Shown here piece by piece: positions 18,636-28,306 of a stretch of 64,000 nt of DNA (its first letter is position 1; each line of letters opens with the position of its first letter). This DNA comes from Rheinheimera sp. MM224 (lineage in GTDB: Bacteria; Pseudomonadota; Gammaproteobacteria; Enterobacterales; Alteromonadaceae), in contig NZ_OX352320.1 of the NCBI RefSeq assembly GCF_947090785.1, positions 1,736,001-1,800,000 of the forward strand, written 5' to 3'. Made by a program: the position numbers and the translations under genes. The notes below the pieces were generated by a model. The model was not told the origin of the DNA. It ran no database searches and saw nothing but the letters and a program-made list of their open reading frames with translations.

Positions 18636-19118
18636 ATGAAATACTTTTTCCTTAGTCTGCTGCTGATCACAGGCGCAGCGCAAGCGACCCAGGCCTTAAC
18701 AGAGTTTAAAAGTCCAGAGCAGCAAGCGCTGTTTAAAGAGCTGACGCATGAGCTGCGTTGCCCTAAATGCCAGAACCAGAACATTGCCGACTCCAACGCT
18801 GTAGTGGCTGTGGATATGCGAGCCAAAACTCTGGAGCTGGTGCAGCAGGGGCAAAATAAAGAACAAGTGCTGGATTATATGAAAAGCCGTTACGGCGATT
18901 TTGTGCATTACCAGCCACCGCTGAATAAATTCACGTTGATTTTATGGTTGTTGCCAGCGCTGATGGTGTTTGGGCTTATTGTGTTGCTGTTGTTTCGCCG
19001 TAAGGCAGAACGCAACTTTGTTGCATCAGAGTCCAGTGATAAAACTCAGTCGCAACCAGAACAGCAATTGGAACAGCAACTTGATCAACTGATTGAGCAG
19101 TACAGGAGAAAAAGCTGA
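18636..19118 (+). CDS. ccmH: Cytochrome c maturation protein CcmH (CycL type)
   Basis: Short CcmH with a signal peptide (about 18 residues), the redox motif LRCPKCQNQN (Cys42, Cys45), and a C-terminal membrane helix (about 95-120) followed by a Gln-rich cytoplasmic tail. It reduces apocytochrome c together with CcmG. The 160-aa length shows the split arrangement in which CcmI is a separate gene, unlike the fused E. coli CcmH. The stop overlaps the ccmI ATG by one base. Confidence 0.94.
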   Translation: MKYFFLSLLLITGAAQATQALTEFKSPEQQALFKELTHELRCPKCQNQNIADSNAVVAVDMRAKTLELVQQGQNKEQVLDYMKSRYGDFVHYQPPLNKFTLILWLLPALMVFGLIVLLLFRRKAERNFVASESSDKTQSQPEQQLEQQLDQLIEQYRRKS

Positions 19119-20344
19119 TGCTGATGTCGTTAAGTTTTGCCGCAGCATTGATGCTGGTACTTATTCTGGTATTGCTGCTGTTTTTTCGCCGCAAAGGTGA
19201 GGAAGTGCAGTTAAGCCCGGTGGCGCAGTTTGAAGATAAACTACGCCTGTTGTCTCAAGCCCGTGATAACGGCGAATTGGCAGAACAGGATTTCGCCCAG
19301 GCCGCCACTGAATTAAAAACTCAGTACCTGCAATCGCAGCAAAGTCAGCAGACTGTAGCAAGCCCTGCAACAGCCTGGGTGTTAGGGACTAGCTTATTGG
19401 TTGTAGTGGGTACTGCAGCGCTTTATAGCCTGACAGGGCATTTTACAGAGCTGCAGAACTGGCAAACAGCGCAACAGCAGTTACCTGCTTATGGTGAGAG
19501 GGCACTGTTAAATCAAGGCGAGCCGCTGACGGAAGAAGAAATTGAGCTTTTTGCTTTGGCGCTGCGCACGAAAATCAGCAAGGAAGGCGATGATGCCGTA
19601 GCCTGGTTTGTGATTGGCCGGATCTGGTTATCCAAAGGAATGTTGGATGATGCCATTGAAGCCTTTGAAAAAGCCCTAGCGTTAACTCCGAACCGCGTCA
19701 ATGTGCTGATCAGTTACAGTCAGGCACTTTTGGTCGCCAGTGGCGATGAAAATCTGGCCAAAGCCGCCTTGAGTTTAGCCAAAGTGTTGCAGCAGGACCC
19801 AGAGAACTCGGATGCTTTGTCTATGCTGGCGATGGTGGCTGAAGAGCGTGGCGATAAAGAGCAAGCTCAGCAGGCATGGCAGTTGTTGTTGCCTAAGCTG
19901 GATAAAGCCGATCCCCGTTATGCACTGGTGCAACAAAAACTGGGGTTAGCCTCTACACCACAACAAACTGCAACTTCAGAACAAACAGCCACAACAGCTG
20001 TGTCTGGTCGTCAGGTGTCTGTGCAGTTAACTATCAGCCCGGAGCTGGCAGAACACTACAAAACCGGTACTTTGTTTGTGTTCGCTAAAGCTGTGGATGG
20101 TCCGCCTTTGCCTTTGGCGGTACAAAAGCTTGCTGTGTTTAATGGCACTCAAACTATAGAGCTCAGTGAAGCTCAGGCCATGCAGCAAGGCTGGACCTTA
20201 GCCAATGCAGAACGTATTCAAATCAGCGCTCGTTTGTCTTTATCAGGGCAAGTATTGAATGACGAGAATGGCCCACAAGTACAGTCCGAAGTGCTGAGTT
20301 TTAACGAGCCTAAATTGCGTCTGAGTCTCAGTCTGCAGCCTTAA
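19118..20344 (+). CDS. ccmI: Cytochrome c maturation protein CcmI (CycH, TPR)
   Basis: Apocytochrome c chaperone. Helix 1 at about residues 3-23 and helix 2 at about 85-105 flank a cytoplasmic loop. A periplasmic TPR region follows (AWFVIGRIWLSKGMLDDAIEAFEKALAL and later repeats). The last 110 residues form a beta-rich domain typical of CcmI. Last gene of the nine-gene ccm operon; a hairpin lies about 50 bp downstream. Confidence 0.9.
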   Translation: MLMSLSFAAALMLVLILVLLLFFRRKGEEVQLSPVAQFEDKLRLLSQARDNGELAEQDFAQAATELKTQYLQSQQSQQTVASPATAWVLGTSLLVVVGTAALYSLTGHFTELQNWQTAQQQLPAYGERALLNQGEPLTEEEIELFALALRTKISKEGDDAVAWFVIGRIWLSKGMLDDAIEAFEKALALTPNRVNVLISYSQALLVASGDENLAKAALSLAKVLQQDPENSDALSMLAMVAEERGDKEQAQQAWQLLLPKLDKADPRYALVQQKLGLASTPQQTATSEQTATTAVSGRQVSVQLTISPELAEHYKTGTLFVFAKAVDGPPLPLAVQKLAVFNGTQTIELSEAQAMQQGWTLANAERIQISARLSLSGQVLNDENGPQVQSEVLSFNEPKLRLSLSLQP

Positions 20345-20394
20345 CTCGCGCTGAAGCAGTGCAGATAAAAACTGCAGAATCGTCGATTAAATAA

Positions 20395-20421
20395 GCAAAA
20401 GGTCATGCTCTGGCCTTTTGC
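20395..20421 (+). terminator. Possible terminator after ccm operon
   Basis: GCAAAAGG (20395-20402) pairs with CCTTTTGC (20414-20421). The T-run is only four bases and is inside the stem, so this is a weak candidate. Confidence 0.4.
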
Positions 20422-20587
20422 TGCGGCGTTCTGCCCCTTTGCCTCTTTTCATTTGATGCCCAATAGGCTATAACACGGCAACTTTGAGAAGTCTGTCCGG
20501 TGTTTGGGCTTGCAATTTGCGGTCTGCATCAGTCAGTCAGTTACCTTCAACCATAATTAAAATAAACCCACAATCTAGGATCACGTT

Positions 20588-22006
20588 ATGAATCAACCGC
20601 CAGCTTCGGGGACTTTATTCGGTCATCCGAAAGGACTCTTCCTGCTTTTTTCCACGGAAATGTGGGAGCGTTTTTCCTACTACGGGATGCGCGCTTTACT
20701 TATTCTTACCTTAGTTGCTGCTACTGAATCCACTAACCCTGGTTTTGGTCTGAGCAATGGCGATGCCTTGTTATTGTATGGCTACTACACAGGTTTGGTG
20801 TACGCCGCGACTTTGTTTGGTGGTTTGATTGCAGACAACCTGTTAGGTCAGCGTAAATCTATTATCCTGGGCGGCACTTTAATGGCTATCGGTCAGTTTA
20901 CGTTGTTTGCTGCCACACCCCACAGCATGTCGCTTTTTTATGTAGGTTTAGGTTTTATTATTGCCGGTAACGGTTTATTTAAACCAAATATCTCTGCCAT
21001 AGTCGGTGATTTGTATCCTCAGGGTGATGCGCGTCGTGACGGTGGTTTTACCATTTTCTATATGGGTATTAACTTAGGTGCTTTTATTGCGCCGTTAGTC
21101 ACTTCTTCTTTAGGTGAAAGCGACAGTTTCGGCTGGCGTTATGGTTATTTAGCTGCCGGTATTGGTATGGCTTTATCTGTCGTGATCCAGCTGTTGTTTG
21201 CACAAAAGTACTTAGGAGATTTAGGTAAAGTACCTGGTCGTATTTCGTCACGCAATGCCTCTGGTACTCCAACGCCGCTCACTAAAGTTGAATTCGACCG
21301 TCTGCGAGTCGTGTTATTCCTGTTTATCTTCGTGACTATGTTCTGGCTGGCCTTTGAACAAGCCGGTGGCTTAATGAGCTTGTTTGCTTCTGAACATACA
21401 GACCGTATGGTTGGCACTTTTGAAGTTCCGGCAGGCTGGTTCCAGTCATTAAACCCGCTGTTTATTCTGATGTTCGCGCCACTATTTGCCTGGTTATGGG
21501 TAAAACTGAATGCGATGAATAAGCAACCTGACGCCCCTATCAAAATTTTATTTGGTATGTTGTTGACCTCTATTGGTTTTATCTTCTTGATCGTTGGTGT
21601 ATTTGAAATGCAGGTAAACCCTTCAGCCAAATCCAGCATGATGTGGTTAACCTTAGCTTTCTTATTCCATACGTTAGGAGAGCTGTGTATTTCTCCTGTT
21701 GGTTTGTCATTAATGACCAAGCTGGCTCCGGTGAAACTGGCGTCGCTTATTATGGGTGTCTGGTTCCTGATGCCTGCTGTTGCTCACTATCTGGCAGGTT
21801 TTGTGGGGGCTTATTCTGACACAGCCGGCGAAAACAGTGCTGTAGTTGAATTTGCCGCATCCTTTGGTGTACAGGCCGCTCACGCTGGTTTACTGGTGGT
21901 GTTTGGTGGTATAGCTGTAGCGCTGGTGGTATTTGCTGCTGTGCTGTGGATGTTATCCGGTACTTTAGTACGCTGGATGCATGGTGCTGAGCGTATGCAA
22001 AGCTAA
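20588..22006 (+). CDS. Proton-dependent oligopeptide transporter (POT/PTR2 family)
   Basis: Inner-membrane di/tripeptide:H+ symporter of the major facilitator superfamily. The family signature ExxERFxYYG is visible as EMWERFSYYG (Glu24, Glu27, Arg28). The second PTR2 signature region FTIFYMGINLGAFIAPLV is present, and FWLAFEQAGGLMSLFA follows mid-protein. The 472-aa length and roughly 12-14 hydrophobic segments fit DtpA-like transporters. It is monocistronic with its own terminator. A specific Dtp paralogue cannot be assigned. Confidence 0.92.
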   Translation: MNQPPASGTLFGHPKGLFLLFSTEMWERFSYYGMRALLILTLVAATESTNPGFGLSNGDALLLYGYYTGLVYAATLFGGLIADNLLGQRKSIILGGTLMAIGQFTLFAATPHSMSLFYVGLGFIIAGNGLFKPNISAIVGDLYPQGDARRDGGFTIFYMGINLGAFIAPLVTSSLGESDSFGWRYGYLAAGIGMALSVVIQLLFAQKYLGDLGKVPGRISSRNASGTPTPLTKVEFDRLRVVLFLFIFVTMFWLAFEQAGGLMSLFASEHTDRMVGTFEVPAGWFQSLNPLFILMFAPLFAWLWVKLNAMNKQPDAPIKILFGMLLTSIGFIFLIVGVFEMQVNPSAKSSMMWLTLAFLFHTLGELCISPVGLSLMTKLAPVKLASLIMGVWFLMPAVAHYLAGFVGAYSDTAGENSAVVEFAASFGVQAAHAGLLVVFGGIAVALVVFAAVLWMLSGTLVRWMHGAERMQS

Positions 22007-22021
22007 GCGTTCAGAACGCTT

Positions 22022-22057
22022 AAAAAGGCCAGCTGGAGCAATCCGCTGGCCTTTTTT
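22022..22057 (+). terminator. Rho-independent terminator
   Basis: AAAAAGGCCAGC pairs with GCTGGCCTTTTTT around an 11-nt loop, 15 bp after the peptide transporter stop. Confidence 0.9.
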
Positions 22058-22124
22058 ATGCCCGTTATACTTGTCGCATCCCTGCAACTTCCATTACTTT
22101 GGATTTATAAATTAAGGAGTAAAA

Positions 22125-23111
22125 ATGAAATCCATCTGTTTGTTCATTTGTGTTCTGAGCTTCCAGTTAATGGCTGGTTCTTTGAACTGGCAAAGAAAAG
22201 CCGATTTGCTTATGCCTGTGCAGGAAATTTACCCTGCGGTATTTCAGGGCGAAATTTATGTCGCCGGAGGTTTAAGCTCTGAACTGCCAAAACAACAAGG
22301 CCAAATGACGGCACAAGTACAGATTTATAATCCAAAAACCAATACATGGCGTTATGGACCAGCTTTACCTGAAGGGCGCCATCATGGCCAACTGGTGGCT
22401 GTGAATGACCAGCTATTTTTATTCGGTGGTTTTATTCAGGCGAATGGCGGTAATTGGAGTGCCAGTGCTGATGTACTGCAATTAGATCTTGATCAGCAGC
22501 GCTGGTTAAAAGTAGCAAGCTTGCCTGCGCCATTAAGTGAAACCGTCAGTTGGGTGCTGGATCACAAAGTGCATCTGATCTCAGGTCGCTCTCCTGCAAC
22601 AAAAGCGAATGCACAGTGGCACGATCAGGCGGATGTGGCAACCCACTGGATTTTTGATCCAAAGTTATTAAAAACCGAAGTGGCGCCAGCGCTGCCAGAA
22701 GCTAAAAATAGTGCAGCCGCTGTCGTGTTTAATGAAGCCGGCTATCTGGTCGGGGGACGACAAGTCAAAGGTGGTAACAAAGCTGGTGTTCATAGTTTTA
22801 ATCCAAAAAACCAGCAGTGGGCTGCGCAAAAAGCTATGCCTGAAGCGCAAGCCGGTTTAGCCGCAGCTGTGCTCAATCAGCAGCTATGGGTGTTTGGTGG
22901 TGAGTTTTTTCAGCAGGGTGGAGGTGTCTTTCACAAAGTCTGGTCTTATTCTGCTGCAGACAATAACTGGCAACAACAGGGGGAAATGCCAGTACCACGC
23001 CATGGTTTAGGGGCTGTTGCATTGGATGATGCTATTTATGTCATAGGCGGGGCTACAGCAGCGGGTTTAAAACAAACCAGCGCAGTGCTGGAGAGAGTCA
23101 TTATCAAATAA
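22125..23111 (+). CDS. Exported kelch-repeat beta-propeller protein
   Basis: Signal peptide (MKSICLFICVLSFQLMAGS) followed by about six kelch-type repeats, seen as recurring GG pairs and W residues: YVAGGLSS, LFLFGGFIQ, HLISGRS, YLVGGRQ, LWVFGGEF, IYVIGGAT. AAGGAG at 22114-22119 supports ATG 22125. The family includes NanM-type sugar mutarotases as well as binding proteins; no catalytic residues could be assigned. It has its own promoter region and shares a terminator with the converging mlaA gene. Confidence 0.8.
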   Translation: MKSICLFICVLSFQLMAGSLNWQRKADLLMPVQEIYPAVFQGEIYVAGGLSSELPKQQGQMTAQVQIYNPKTNTWRYGPALPEGRHHGQLVAVNDQLFLFGGFIQANGGNWSASADVLQLDLDQQRWLKVASLPAPLSETVSWVLDHKVHLISGRSPATKANAQWHDQADVATHWIFDPKLLKTEVAPALPEAKNSAAAVVFNEAGYLVGGRQVKGGNKAGVHSFNPKNQQWAAQKAMPEAQAGLAAAVLNQQLWVFGGEFFQQGGGVFHKVWSYSAADNNWQQQGEMPVPRHGLGAVALDDAIYVIGGATAAGLKQTSAVLERVIIK

Positions 23112-23123
23112 ATATTAAATGAA

Positions 23124-23146
23124 AAAGGCCAGCAGTGCTGGCCTTT
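23124..23146. terminator. Bidirectional terminator
   Basis: AAAGGCCAGC and GCTGGCCTTT form a 10-bp stem around AGT between converging genes. The T-run is longer on the minus strand (five T), so it best serves mlaA. Confidence 0.8.
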
Positions 23147-23173
23147 GCTCTCTGGATAGTTAACTGCTGCTGG

Positions 23174-23938
23174 TTAAGGCAGGTATTCATCCAGATAAGC
23201 TTCGTCTTCTTCGGCTTTTTTCGGTGGATTACCGTCGTAAATCTGAAACTCTTTACGCTGGTAATAGGCTTCTTTGATAAAAGCGTATGGGTCTACTGAT
23301 TCATTGAGCAACTGTTCCATCGACATCATCTCCTCACGACCACCTAAAGCACCTAAGACGGCTTTGGTGATAGTTAAAGGCGTATTCAGCCAGGTCGATG
23401 GGAAATACAGGTTATCAACCACAGTGCCAGTGGTATCTCTTACCGTAGATGGGCCTAAGGCTGGCAGCATCAGATAAGGACCGTCACCTACACCCCAGGT
23501 GGCTAAGGTTTGATTAAAGTCTTCATCCTGATCTTTTAAATCCAGGCGGGTTGCTACATCAAACAAACCAAATAAACCTACAGTGCTGTTTAGTACAAAA
23601 CGACCCAGGCTTATCGCCGCACTTTTCGGTTTGGCCTGCAAGATGCCGTTTACAAAGTTAGTAGGTTCATCCAGGTTGCTAATCACATTGGATATACCGG
23701 TACGGGCTGGTTTTGGCACTACTGTCATATACCCTACAGTGGCAGGGCGCAGTACATAAGCATCCAGTATGTCGTAGTTAAAATCCCAGATATCCCGGTT
23801 CACAGATTCAATAGGATCCCGCGGGTCCTGATAATTAGTTTGCGCTTGTTGTTCGTCTGCTGCTTTTTTGCTGGCGCAGCCAGTCGCCGTCAAGAGTAAC
23901 AGGCACGACACTAAAACAGGCTTCATGCGTAAGACCAT
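23174..23938 (-). CDS. mlaA: MlaA (VacJ) outer-membrane lipoprotein
   Basis: Lipoprotein that removes misplaced phospholipids from the outer leaflet of the outer membrane with the MlaBCDEF system. The start at 23938 gives a lipoprotein signal ending LTATGC. The conserved DPIESVNRDIWDFNYDILD, the FVNGILQAKPKSA block and WGVGDGPYLMLPALGPSTVRD are strong family features. The frame is open further upstream to 23998, but the extra residues are not signal-like. No other mla gene is nearby, as is common. Confidence 0.92.
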   Translation of the reverse strand: MVLRMKPVLVSCLLLLTATGCASKKAADEQQAQTNYQDPRDPIESVNRDIWDFNYDILDAYVLRPATVGYMTVVPKPARTGISNVISNLDEPTNFVNGILQAKPKSAAISLGRFVLNSTVGLFGLFDVATRLDLKDQDEDFNQTLATWGVGDGPYLMLPALGPSTVRDTTGTVVDNLYFPSTWLNTPLTITKAVLGALGGREEMMSMEQLLNESVDPYAFIKEAYYQRKEFQIYDGNPPKKAEEDEAYLDEYLP

Positions 23939-24086
23939 AAATTTGCATCCGTTTAGGGGAAATAACATATTGATTATTATACGGGTAAAGCATGGCATGG
24001 ATCATCAGCTTTACTGCATTGATTTGTGTTAAATAGCTGAAAAAAGTTGCATCAAGCCGGAAAAATAGCCGAAAAGGAATAAAAGT

Positions 24087-24890
24087 CTATTTTAAGACCT
24101 GTGGCAAGCCTGTTGCGACTTGCTGCTGCTCGGTACTAAAGATTTCTTTTTCAATGCGCAGCCAGCTTTGGCAGTAGTCCCAGTCTGTGCTCAGTGGCAA
24201 CCAGTTCATGCCATCAAGCATGCAGTTTAAATTGAACAAAAATGGATGAGCTCCTTGCAGGCGCTCTATGCTGTAGGTCTCGCTGGCACTGCTTAAAAGC
24301 GCTATACCACCAAAAGAAATAGCCCAGTTGGCAAACGCCATTAGATCCACTGTAGCGCCGGCTTTGGGTTGCAGTTCATTGGCCTCTATAGCCTGTTGCA
24401 ACAACAGATCGACCATCCCTGATATGTCTTTCTCCAGCTCCTGCTGCGCAGTGAGACGTGCAGCAGAGCTTTTTTCCTGCACCCATGGCGATTTGGCAGT
24501 CAGTACACAGTTAAACAAAATCGGCTGCATTTTTGCTGACAATAAATAAGCCTGATGCAAAGCCAGCGCTTTTTCCCTGCTGCTGCCATTAAACAATTCA
24601 GCTTTTTTAAACAAACTGATTTCGTGGCGTAAAGCAGCGTTACAGAGGGCCGTGATCACATCTTCTTTGCTGGAAAAATGATTGTAGATTGTACCTTTGG
24701 AATAAGGGCTGGCTGCTGTCAGTTTATCCATGGTCAAATTGGCGTACCCTTCGGCTTCGACCAACTGATGGGCTATCTGCAGTAATTCCTGCTCACGATC
24801 GGCTATGGCTTGCTGTTTTTTGCTAAACCTGTGCTCTAAAGGGCAACTGCGTAACTCTTTGTTGGCAATGTCACACAAAAACTTCAGCAT
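24087..24890 (-). CDS. TetR-family transcriptional regulator
   Basis: N-terminal TetR helix-turn-helix at about residues 33-80 (LVEAEGYANLTMDKLTAASPYSKGTIYNHFSSKEDVI). The long C-terminal ligand domain gives 267 aa, above the usual 200, including about 20 extra residues before the DNA-binding domain. ACAGGA upstream supports ATG 24890. It lies downstream of a small membrane protein gene on the same strand with a 24-bp gap. The ligand and targets are unknown. Confidence 0.85.
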   Translation of the reverse strand: MLKFLCDIANKELRSCPLEHRFSKKQQAIADREQELLQIAHQLVEAEGYANLTMDKLTAASPYSKGTIYNHFSSKEDVITALCNAALRHEISLFKKAELFNGSSREKALALHQAYLLSAKMQPILFNCVLTAKSPWVQEKSSAARLTAQQELEKDISGMVDLLLQQAIEANELQPKAGATVDLMAFANWAISFGGIALLSSASETYSIERLQGAHPFLFNLNCMLDGMNWLPLSTDWDYCQSWLRIEKEIFSTEQQQVATGLPQVLK

Positions 24891-24914
24891 AAAGGTGTTT
24901 TCCTGTCCGCTGAA

Positions 24915-25214
24915 CTAAAGCTTCAGCTTAGCGCGGGCTTGCTGTAAGTGAGGACGACACAAGGCAAAGGTCAGAGGCCTGGTCAGCAGAGGATAGGCGG
25001 CCAGCAACACAACAATAGTGACAGTACTTTGCCATGAATCCCATTGGGCTATGACTAAAAACAGCGGAATTAAAATGGCCAATTTAAGCAAGTTCAGCAA
25101 AAGTTTTTGGGGGGTTGGGACTTGCTCTGTGGCGGCGCGGATCACTTGCATACGTTCTGCAAATTTAAGGCCTGCAAGTTCCGGAATAGAATGGCTACCA
25201 AAATACATCGACAA
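24915..25214 (-). CDS. Small membrane protein (99 aa), possibly DUF6170
   Basis: Starts with MSMYFGSHSIPELAGLKFAERMQVIRAA, then two hydrophobic segments (about 41-60 and 64-82) and a basic C-terminus. The pattern recalls a small uncharacterised family of Alteromonadales (DUF6170, from memory, not verified). TAAGGAG upstream of ATG 25214 is a strong ribosome site. It lies after the proS terminator and before the TetR gene. Function unknown. Confidence 0.72.
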   Translation of the reverse strand: MSMYFGSHSIPELAGLKFAERMQVIRAATEQVPTPQKLLLNLLKLAILIPLFLVIAQWDSWQSTVTIVVLLAAYPLLTRPLTFALCRPHLQQARAKLKL

Positions 25215-25220
25215 CTCCTT

Positions 25221-25253
25221 AAAAAAACAGGCCCCGTCAGAACAGGGCCTTTT
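25221..25253 (-). terminator. Rho-independent terminator of proS
   Basis: On the minus strand AAAAGGCCC pairs with GGGCCT and is followed by G and seven T (25227-25221), 16 bp after the proS stop. Confidence 0.8.
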
Positions 25254-25268
25254 GTACGACTAACAACA

Positions 25269-27041
25269 TCAGAACGATTTGATTTGGGCTACTACGTCAG
25301 ATAACGCCAGCATCAGCTTTTCTCCGGTCAGACGGTTTTTCAGCTCAACCTTCTGTTCATCCAGATTACGTTCACCCACTATAATGTGATAAGGCACGCC
25401 GACCAGTTCCATATCGGCAAACATCACACCAGGACGCTCTTTACGGTCGTCAAACAGCACTTCAAAACCAGCTGCAGTCAGCTCTTTATACAGCTGTTCT
25501 GCTGCATCCTGAATACGCACCGACTTGTGCATATTCATTGGTACTATAGCTACCTGGAATGGTGCTATAGCTGCTGGCCATTTGATGCCATATTCGTCAT
25601 GGTTTTGCTCAATGGCAGCGGCGACAATACGAGATACACCTACACCATAACAACCCATGGTCATGATCTGGTGTTTGCCTTCTTCGTTTAACACGCCGGC
25701 TTTCATCGCAGAAGAATAACGGTCACCTAACTGGAAAATATGGCCTACTTCAATACCACGGCGAATGACTAAATGACCTTGACCACATGGGCTTGGATCG
25801 CCTTCTACCACGTTACGTAAGTCAGCCACCTGATAAGCCGTGATATCACGGTCAAAGTTCACACCTGTGAAGTGGAAACCGTCTTTATTCGCGCCGGTGA
25901 CAAAGTCAGCTAAATGAGCAGCAGCATGATCGACAATCACAGGAATAGTTAAACCAACAGGGCCCACAGAACCTGGTTTAGCGCCAGTCACTGCCAGTAC
26001 GTCTTCTTCTGATGCAAACTGCAGTGGAGAAGCCACCAATGGGTGTTTCTCTGCTTTGATTTCGTTTAACTCGTGATCGCCACGCAATACCAAGGCAACC
26101 ACTTTAGAACGCCAGGTGTTTTCGATGGTTTCGGCATCTGCATTAGCCAGCAGCGCTTTTAGCTCATCAAAGCTCAATTCCGGGTTCAACTGCAGCAGTA
26201 AGGTTTTAGCTATGGCAGAGGCATCCAGCTTTAAAAAGACCGACACTTCTTCAATGCTTTTGGCACCAGGCGTTGCTACTTCAGTCTTAGCTTGGGTCGC
26301 AGCAGGACGCTGACCTTGAGGTGGCAGGGCTTCGGCTTTTTCGATATTGGCGGCGTAGTCGCTGCCATCAGAAAATACGATCGCATCTTCACCTGAAGCG
26401 GCCAAGACATGGAATTCGTGTGACATGCTGCCACCAATGGCACCTGTGTCCGCCAATACAGGACGGAAATCTAAACCTAAGCGGGTAAAGATATTGCAGT
26501 AGGCCTGATACATAGCGTCATAGGTTTGCTGCAAACTTTCCTGACTTAAGTGGAAAGAGTAGGCGTCTTTCATTAAGAATTCGCGCGCACGCATCACACC
26601 AAAACGTGGACGACGTTCGTCACGGAATTTGGTTTGGATTTGGTATAAATTAATAGGTAGCTGTTTGTAGCTGCTGATTTCCTTACGGACTAAATCAGTC
26701 ACTACTTCTTCATGAGTTGGACCTAAAACAAAGTCGCGCTGGTGGCGGTCTTTAAAACGCAGCAACTCAGCGTCCATCTTTTCCCAACGACCAGATTCCT
26801 GCCACAACTCAGCATGTTGAACCACAGGCATCAATATTTCGATCGCGCCTGCTTTGTTCATTTCTTCGCGGACAATGTTCTCTACTTTGCGTAAAACCCT
26901 CAGGCCACTGGGCAACCAGGTGTATAAACCTGAAGCCAGACGACGCACCATACCGGCACGTAACATCAATTGATGGCTGATAATCTCGGCATCAGCCGGG
27001 GTTTCTTTCATAGTGGAGAGTAAATACTGACTTGTCCGCAT
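25269..27041 (-). CDS. proS: Prolyl-tRNA synthetase
   Basis: Class II aminoacyl-tRNA synthetase of the bacterial type. The start [20 protein letters not shown] is characteristic. Motif 2 ([28 protein letters not shown]) and motif 3 ([17 protein letters not shown]) are present. An editing INS domain is inserted at about residues 225-400, removing mischarged Ala-tRNA(Pro). The 590-aa length is slightly above the E. coli 572. Monocistronic, with its terminator downstream and an ERIC-like element upstream. Confidence 0.97.
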   Translation of the reverse strand: MRTSQYLLSTMKETPADAEIISHQLMLRAGMVRRLASGLYTWLPSGLRVLRKVENIVREEMNKAGAIEILMPVVQHAELWQESGRWEKMDAELLRFKDRHQRDFVLGPTHEEVVTDLVRKEISSYKQLPINLYQIQTKFRDERRPRFGVMRAREFLMKDAYSFHLSQESLQQTYDAMYQAYCNIFTRLGLDFRPVLADTGAIGGSMSHEFHVLAASGEDAIVFSDGSDYAANIEKAEALPPQGQRPAATQAKTEVATPGAKSIEEVSVFLKLDASAIAKTLLLQLNPELSFDELKALLANADAETIENTWRSKVVALVLRGDHELNEIKAEKHPLVASPLQFASEEDVLAVTGAKPGSVGPVGLTIPVIVDHAAAHLADFVTGANKDGFHFTGVNFDRDITAYQVADLRNVVEGDPSPCGQGHLVIRRGIEVGHIFQLGDRYSSAMKAGVLNEEGKHQIMTMGCYGVGVSRIVAAAIEQNHDEYGIKWPAAIAPFQVAIVPMNMHKSVRIQDAAEQLYKELTAAGFEVLFDDRKERPGVMFADMELVGVPYHIIVGERNLDEQKVELKNRLTGEKLMLALSDVVAQIKSF

Positions 27042-27110
27042 AAATAGTTCCGTGTTTTAAGTTTAATTGCGCCTTAAATTGGCCGCTGTACTCTAATTAA
27101 GTTGCTGCTT

Positions 27111-27234
27111 TACCCTAAGTAATTGATGTTGCAGGGAGGCGACAAGTGCGTGAGACCCCAGGAGCATAGTTGTCCTATGTGACTGGGGCGAACAAACGTA
27201 GTCAACAAAGCTGCAGCTTCAAGTACGACGGGTA
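27111..27234 (+). repeat. ERIC-like intergenic element, copy 1
   Basis: A 124-bp element bounded by TACCC and GGGTA. The core GAGACCCCAGGAGCATAG and CTATGTGACTGGGGCGAA form the central imperfect palindrome, and AGCTTCAAGTACGACGGGTA ends it. These blocks match the ERIC consensus (CCCCAGGAGC...GACTGGGG...AAGTATGACGGGTA). It lies between the kelch gene stop (27251) and the proS start. Confidence 0.8.
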
Positions 27235-27250
27235 GAGTGTAACAAGGCTG

Positions 27251-28306
27251 TTAGTTTGGCAGAAGCTTAATCTGATGTTTTATCCATTCTGTCGTCAGAT
27301 TTTGTCCTGAGACCATGCCACCTAAGCTGTAAAGCTCGTTGTTCATGCTCACTAGTGTGCGTAAATCCATCACTGCCCTGGTATTTTCAGCTTTCAGCCA
27401 GCTTTTGTCCGTTAACGAATAAGCCCAGACTTGCGCCGAAGGTTCAGCTGGCGTGCCGTTATAGCCGATTCCGTTGTAGTTATAAGCCGTTTCACTGCCA
27501 CCAATAAATACAATCAGATCTTTGCCATCTTGTTTTACTGCCGCTGCCGCCATGCGATAACGGGCTTTGCCTGTTGGATGCTGTATTTGCTGCCAATTGA
27601 TCCTATTAGCATCGGTTTTACTTATTTCACCTAACCAACACTGAGCTTGTGTTTCGTATTGGCGGGGTAGGGTCTGGTAACTAACTTTTACACCATCACA
27701 GAGCAGCAAATGCTGGCCGGATAAAGCGCCTGCTAAACCAAAAGTCGGAGTGCCCGGAAAAGGTGTAGCCTGACTCCATTTCTGCGTGAAATTATCAAAT
27801 AACTGCACCAGATTGACGTTGCCGTCCTGTGACCAGCCACTGGTCAGATAAATGTATCTGTTGTTGTAAGCCAAGGCGACACTGTCATCGACAGCCACAG
27901 GCATATCCGGCAGCTTGTTATAGCTTTTAGTCACAGGACTGTATCGATAGCCCTCGGCACTAGATACTTCAGTGCCATTGGCCGCCACTGTGTAGCCGCC
28001 AAAGATAAAAAAGTGATTTTGTAAGGTCACACCTGAACTTGCAAGTCGGCCACTTAAACGCTGACGACTGGGCACCGCAGGCGCTTTCAGCCAGGTAGGT
28101 TCACCTACAGTCCATTGCCAGACTCTGTTGTGCACATCGGCATGGGTTTTTCCTGAGGATAGACCCATAAAGCTAGTGACATAAGTACGACCCGCTACGC
28201 TGGTGCTCATCACCAGATTATTACTGACGGCTTCGGGCAAGGCGGGTAAATCAGCAGCATGAAGCCATAAAGGCGTGCTAAGAGTCAGACAGAGGCTGAA
28301 CTTCAT
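27251..28306 (-). CDS. Exported kelch-like protein
   Basis: Signal peptide (MKFSLCLTLSTPLWLHAA) then kelch-type blades such as HFFIFGGYTV, YIYLTSGWSQ, DLIVFIGGSE and LYSLGGMVSG. The start at 28306 is chosen for the signal peptide and an ACAGGA just upstream, although spacing is short; it overlaps the end of trmO by 29 bp, suggesting coupled translation. The frame is open to 28363. It is not obviously a recent duplicate of the kelch gene at 22125. Function unknown, likely a periplasmic binding or sugar-modifying propeller. Confidence 0.75.
   Translation of the reverse strand: MKFSLCLTLSTPLWLHAADLPALPEAVSNNLVMSTSVAGRTYVTSFMGLSSGKTHADVHNRVWQWTVGEPTWLKAPAVPSRQRLSGRLASSGVTLQNHFFIFGGYTVAANGTEVSSAEGYRYSPVTKSYNKLPDMPVAVDDSVALAYNNRYIYLTSGWSQDGNVNLVQLFDNFTQKWSQATPFPGTPTFGLAGALSGQHLLLCDGVKVSYQTLPRQYETQAQCWLGEISKTDANRINWQQIQHPTGKARYRMAAAAVKQDGKDLIVFIGGSETAYNYNGIGYNGTPAEPSAQVWAYSLTDKSWLKAENTRAVMDLRTLVSMNNELYSLGGMVSGQNLTTEWIKHQIKLLPN

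Noticed and set aside
21145..21720. Minus-strand open frame of 191 codons inside the peptide transporter gene
   Set aside because: Long but antisense to a clear transporter; the product is low in conserved patterns and reflects codon use of the real gene.
22125..28306. The two kelch genes as a duplicated pair
   Set aside because: Apart from the fold pattern the two sequences differ in signal, blade spacing and length, so no recent duplication is supported.
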